From: Pseudomonadota bacterium
GTDB lineage: Bacteria > Desulfobacterota > Binatia > Bin18
Direction: 5' to 3'
NCBI GenBank assembly: GCA_005804965.1
Contig: SYOC01000003.1
Coordinates: forward strand, 1-42,778
Length of the DNA stretch: 42,778 bases
Shown: in pieces, positions 40,554-42,778 of the stretch
Position numbering within the stretch: position 1 is the first letter of the stretch
Layout: each line of letters begins with the position of its first letter
Position numbers and translations under genes: made by a program
The notes under the pieces: generated by a model
Told to the model about the DNA's origin: nothing
Databases searched by the model: none
Seen by the model: the letters and a program-made list of their open reading frames with translations, nothing else

Positions 40554-40900
40554 GATTGATCTTCCCTTTTTCGTTTCAGGGCTAAGTCGATGTCCTGTTG
40601 AGGCGTTTTTTGAGTCTTCTTCATGAAGCCATGCAGCAGCACCATCTGATTCTGCTCGACACAGAACAGGACACGCGCAATCCGTCCTCGTGCTAAACTA
40701 CTGCGCACTTCCCACAAATCACGGCCCAGTGGGCGCACCAGCGGCAAGCCAATCGGCCAGGAGAATTCGACATCCTTGATATCTTCTCCAACCACTTTCC
40801 GGTCTTCGGATTCCAGTTCCTTGAGCCAGTCCCGCACCGGCTCGCGTCCCGCATTGGTGCGATAAAAGTAAGCAGGCAGGCGCTTCGGTGCTAAAGGCAT
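40550..40900 (-). CDS. HigB/RelE-type mRNA interferase toxin (phage Gp49-like)
   Basis: The 116-residue protein matches the Gp49/HigB branch of the RelE fold: REPVRDWLKELESEDRKVVGEDIKDVEF, LPLVRPLGRDLWEVRSSL, RIARVLFCVEQNQMVLLHGFMKKTQKTP, and a Lys/Arg-rich C-terminal helix. Such toxins cleave mRNA on the ribosome when the antitoxin is lost. No SD precedes ATG 40900, and the predicted start is within one base of it, so the mRNA is likely leaderless. It is divergent from the decayed second module at 41059. Confidence 0.88.
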   Translation of the reverse strand: MPLAPKRLPAYFYRTNAGREPVRDWLKELESEDRKVVGEDIKDVEFSWPIGLPLVRPLGRDLWEVRSSLARGRIARVLFCVEQNQMVLLHGFMKKTQKTPQQDIDLALKRKREDQS

Positions 40901-40905
40901 GGGGA

Positions 40906-40934
40906 ACAGTACCAGTATTGATACTCCAGGGCAA
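40906..40934 (-). promoter_or_regulatory. toxin-antitoxin promoter with operator in the spacer
   Basis: On the minus strand -35 TTGCCC (40929-40934), 17-nt spacer and -10 TACTGT (40906-40911) predict a start at 40899-40900, on the toxin ATG. The spacer holds the palindrome AGTAT-CA-ATACT (40914-40925), the expected binding site of the antitoxin dimer. Confidence 0.6.
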
Positions 40935-41058
40935 GAAGAATTTTTCTCCGAGGTATCAACGTTCCATGCTACGTTTGGGGAGGGTTGGCCTCTTTTCCGT
41001 CGTACAAAGATTTGTAGGCAGGGATGCCAATCCCAACCCTTCGTCTCACGGTCAGAAC

Positions 41059-41181
41059 CAACTAGAAATGCTGGGTTTTACACGGCTCAACCCAGCCAGC
41101 GGCCTTCCAAAGCAAGAGATCGAACTGATAAAGCAACGCCTACGCGAGGCGGAACAAATTGCACAGGAGAGAAAGCCATGA
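41059..41181 (+). pseudogene. decayed HigB-type toxin, C-terminal remnant
   Basis: About 40 codons encode QLEMLGFTRL...GLPKQEIELIKQRLREAEQ. This matches only the C-terminal end of Gp49/HigB-family toxins (consensus-like HAFxKK..TPKQEIxLIKQRL). The preceding catalytic part is missing in all frames of 40926-41058, and the HGF-K-K segment is degraded. The frame ends at an ATGA overlap with the antitoxin gene, the original operon junction. Confidence 0.65.
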
Positions 41182-41498
41182 ACCGCAAGGACTATGAAGA
41201 AGGAAGCGACAATATCTTTGCCGACCTCGGCTTTCCCAACGCCGAAGAGCACCTCGTTAAGGCGCAATTGGTGCTCAAGATTGACATGCTGATGAAAGAG
41301 CGCCGCTTGAAGCAAGTCGAAGCCGCGCGTCTGCTGGGCATTCGTCAGCCTGATGTCTCCAAAATGCTGCGCGGGGAGTTTCGGCAATTTTCGGTTGAGC
41401 GCTTGTTACGTTTTCTGGTGGCGCTTGGGCAAGATGTTGAGATCGCGGTCAGACCACACCACGACCTGAACCGCGCCCCGTCCCTTCACGTGTCTTAG
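41178..41498 (+). CDS. HigA-like XRE antitoxin, orphaned
   Basis: The 106-residue protein starts at ATG 41178 with AGGAGA 6 nt upstream. It has the family's N-terminal arm (GSDNIFADLGFPNAEEHLVKAQLV) and helix-turn-helix (RRLKQVEAARLLGIRQPDVSKMLRGEFRQFSVERLLRFL), ending GQDVEIAVRP. This is the XRE type usually encoded just after Gp49-like toxins. Its toxin survives only as a fragment, so it may be a relic, a protective anti-addiction factor, or a regulator of the neighbouring module. Confidence 0.85.
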   Translation: MNRKDYEEGSDNIFADLGFPNAEEHLVKAQLVLKIDMLMKERRLKQVEAARLLGIRQPDVSKMLRGEFRQFSVERLLRFLVALGQDVEIAVRPHHDLNRAPSLHVS

Positions 41499-41563
41499 AG
41501 GGCGTCCGAACTCTTAACAAAAATCATCTCCCTTACCGGCATGAATACGAAGATACCCCCCCC

Positions 41564-42748
41564 TCACTTCTTCCCACCCGCTTCCGCCGCGATTCTCGGT
41601 TTTCGCATGGTGCCGCTGATGATCTTGAATTCGAAGAGTCGGCATTCGAGGGCACCATTGAAGAGCGGCGTGCGACGGCTGACCGCTAAGCCTATGAGCT
41701 TGGGCAGGCGTAAGTCTGCGGTGAAGAAGTAGGTATTCCAACCGGCGAAGTTGCGTTTGAGGCTGTCGCCGAGGCGGGGATAGAATGCCGCCATCTGCTC
41801 TTGATCGCTGAGACGAATTCCATACGGCGGGTTCGTCACCAGTATCCCTTCTCTCGCTGGAGGCGTGACAGTCAGCAGGTCAGCTTGTTTGAGCGCTACG
41901 GCATCGCTCAGTCCAGCGGCATCAAGATTAGTCTGCGCAGCCTGAAGCGCGTACCGATTAATATCGCTCCCGTAGATAGCGCAGGGAGCCTTCAACCTTT
42001 GCTGCGCCTTGCCAGCTTGGCTCAGCGACTGCCAACGGCGAAAGTCAAAATTACTCAGCTTCTCGAACGCAAAACGCCGACCGAGTCCAGGTGGAAGGTT
42101 GCAGGCCATCAACGCCGCTTCTAATAGAAAGGTGCCGCTCCCGCACATCGGGTCGAGCAAGGGTTGCTGCGGGGTCCAGCCCGCCAGCCGCAGAATCCCT
42201 GCCGCAAGATTCTCTCGCACCGGAGCTTCGGTGACGGCAGTACGCAGCCCACGCTTGAAGAGCGCTTCGCCGGAGGTATCGAGGTAGAGCGTCAGATGCT
42301 GACGATCCAGAAACGCATCAATGCGGATATCTGGCCGCCGCGTGGCCACGTCGGGGCGTACGCCGGTGGCCGCGCGGAAGCGGTCGCAGATCGCATCTTT
42401 GATCCGCAAAGTGACGAAATCCAGACTCGGCAGCGGGCACTGCTGAGCGCTGACTTTCACTTTGATCGTGTAGTGGGCAGGAAACCACGTCTGCCAGGGC
42501 AGCGCTTGCGCAGTGGCAAAGATGTCGTGCTCGTCACGGTAGGTGCCGTGAAAGACGCGCCACAGCACTCGACTAGCGATCCGGCTATGAAGGTTGACGG
42601 CGTAGCAGAGAGTAAACGGGCCGGTGAAGGAGACTCCGCCAGGGAGAGCAGTGACTTCCTGAGCACCCAACTGCTCTAGCTCAGCACTCAGCACCGCTTC
42701 CAATCCACGCGGGCATGGAGCAAAGAAGGTCTCGTTGTGTGTAGGCAT
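41564..42748 (-). CDS. THUMP-domain RNA methyltransferase (RlmL N-terminal/Trm14-like)
   Basis: The 394-residue protein has an N-terminal ferredoxin-like/THUMP RNA-binding region (FFAPCPRGLEAVLSAELEQLG onward). A Rossmann methyltransferase follows with SAM motif LLDPMCGSGTFLLEA (about 197-211) and catalytic TNPPYG (305-310), the signature of N2-guanine methyltransferases. It fits the RlmL branch (23S rRNA m2G2445) without the RlmK half found in E. coli. ATG 42748 was chosen; a GTG at 42769 also extends the frame. The gene lies at the window edge, so upstream context is not visible. Confidence 0.9.
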   Translation of the reverse strand: MPTHNETFFAPCPRGLEAVLSAELEQLGAQEVTALPGGVSFTGPFTLCYAVNLHSRIASRVLWRVFHGTYRDEHDIFATAQALPWQTWFPAHYTIKVKVSAQQCPLPSLDFVTLRIKDAICDRFRAATGVRPDVATRRPDIRIDAFLDRQHLTLYLDTSGEALFKRGLRTAVTEAPVRENLAAGILRLAGWTPQQPLLDPMCGSGTFLLEAALMACNLPPGLGRRFAFEKLSNFDFRRWQSLSQAGKAQQRLKAPCAIYGSDINRYALQAAQTNLDAAGLSDAVALKQADLLTVTPPAREGILVTNPPYGIRLSDQEQMAAFYPRLGDSLKRNFAGWNTYFFTADLRLPKLIGLAVSRRTPLFNGALECRLFEFKIISGTMRKPRIAAEAGGKK

Positions 42749-42778
42749 ACGGCGGTTGCTGGCTCTCACTGCTGGACC

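Noticed and set aside
1-42778. tRNA, rRNA, CRISPR array, prophage or insertion sequence.
   Set aside because: No T-loop/anticodon patterns, regular spaced repeats, phage structural genes or transposases were seen.

Overview
The window is 42.8 kb of bacterial DNA. It is moderately GC-rich, gene-dense and shows clear Shine-Dalgarno (SD) sites. It carries no rRNA, tRNA, CRISPR or recognisable insertion sequence. The gene mix suggests an uncultured environmental soil or sediment bacterium from the former Deltaproteobacteria, Binatota or Tectomicrobia-like lineages: a luciferase-like oxidoreductase, a CocE/NonD hydrolase, an SCP2-type thiolase, an MMPL transporter, a large cyclase-AAA-TPR protein, and outer-membrane-type RND and MCE proteins. 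That placement is inference; no phylogenetic marker gene is present.

Layout. 1-640: two small-RNA-like units. One is a leftward ~80-nt RNA with its own promoter and terminator. The other is a rightward rod-shaped RNA of 6S-like architecture whose 3' strand contains the SD and start of a 20-residue lysine/alanine/proline peptide. 716-9243: a small unknown protein, a secreted VWA protein, a gamma-carbonic anhydrase-like protein, a periplasmic PheC-AroQ fusion, alkaline phosphatase, a HAD phosphatase, a CocE/NonD hydrolase, a candidate sRNA with CCUCC loops, and UppP. 9465-19389: a thiolase, a small acidic protein, an MMPL transporter with a C-terminal cyclic-nucleotide-binding domain, a histidine kinase split by an in-frame stop, a FixL-like histidine kinase with haem-PAS residues, and a translationally coupled pair (COG2403-type GTPase and carbamate kinase).

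19.6-24.2 kb is the most coherent block: Hsp20, a cupin, a formate/nitrite-family channel, two universal stress proteins and an NtrC-family response regulator with GAFTGA. Four good -24/-12 (sigma-54) promoters, with exact GG-N10-GC spacing, lie before hsp20, the FNT gene, the first usp, and the regulator-usp2 operon. I read this as a compact sigma-54 stress regulon built around its own activator. The FixL-like kinase about 7 kb away is a candidate, unproven input.

24.2-29.4 kb: a PAP2 phosphatase fused to a C-terminal beta-rich domain, a ferritin-like small protein, a luciferase-family oxidoreductase, then an accessory stretch with a ribbon-helix-helix/zinc-knuckle gene pair and an orphan Phd-type antitoxin. 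29.5-39.3 kb: a single MCE-domain protein, a TetR-MFP-RND efflux operon with a palindromic operator over the start, and a 1,189-residue cyclase/AAA/TPR protein. 39.4-41.5 kb: an AT-rich accessory gene, an intact HigBA-type toxin-antitoxin module, and beside it a second antitoxin whose toxin has decayed to its last ~40 codons. 41.6-42.7 kb: a THUMP-domain RNA methyltransferase.

Two themes cross the window. A family of imperfect palindromic intergenic repeats (GTCATTCC...GGAATGAC ends, with a CCTGAGC..GCCGAAGGG-like core) occurs five times. Three autoregulated-looking genes (RHH, TetR, HigB-like toxin) lack an SD, and their predicted transcription start falls on or next to the ATG, suggesting leaderless mRNAs.
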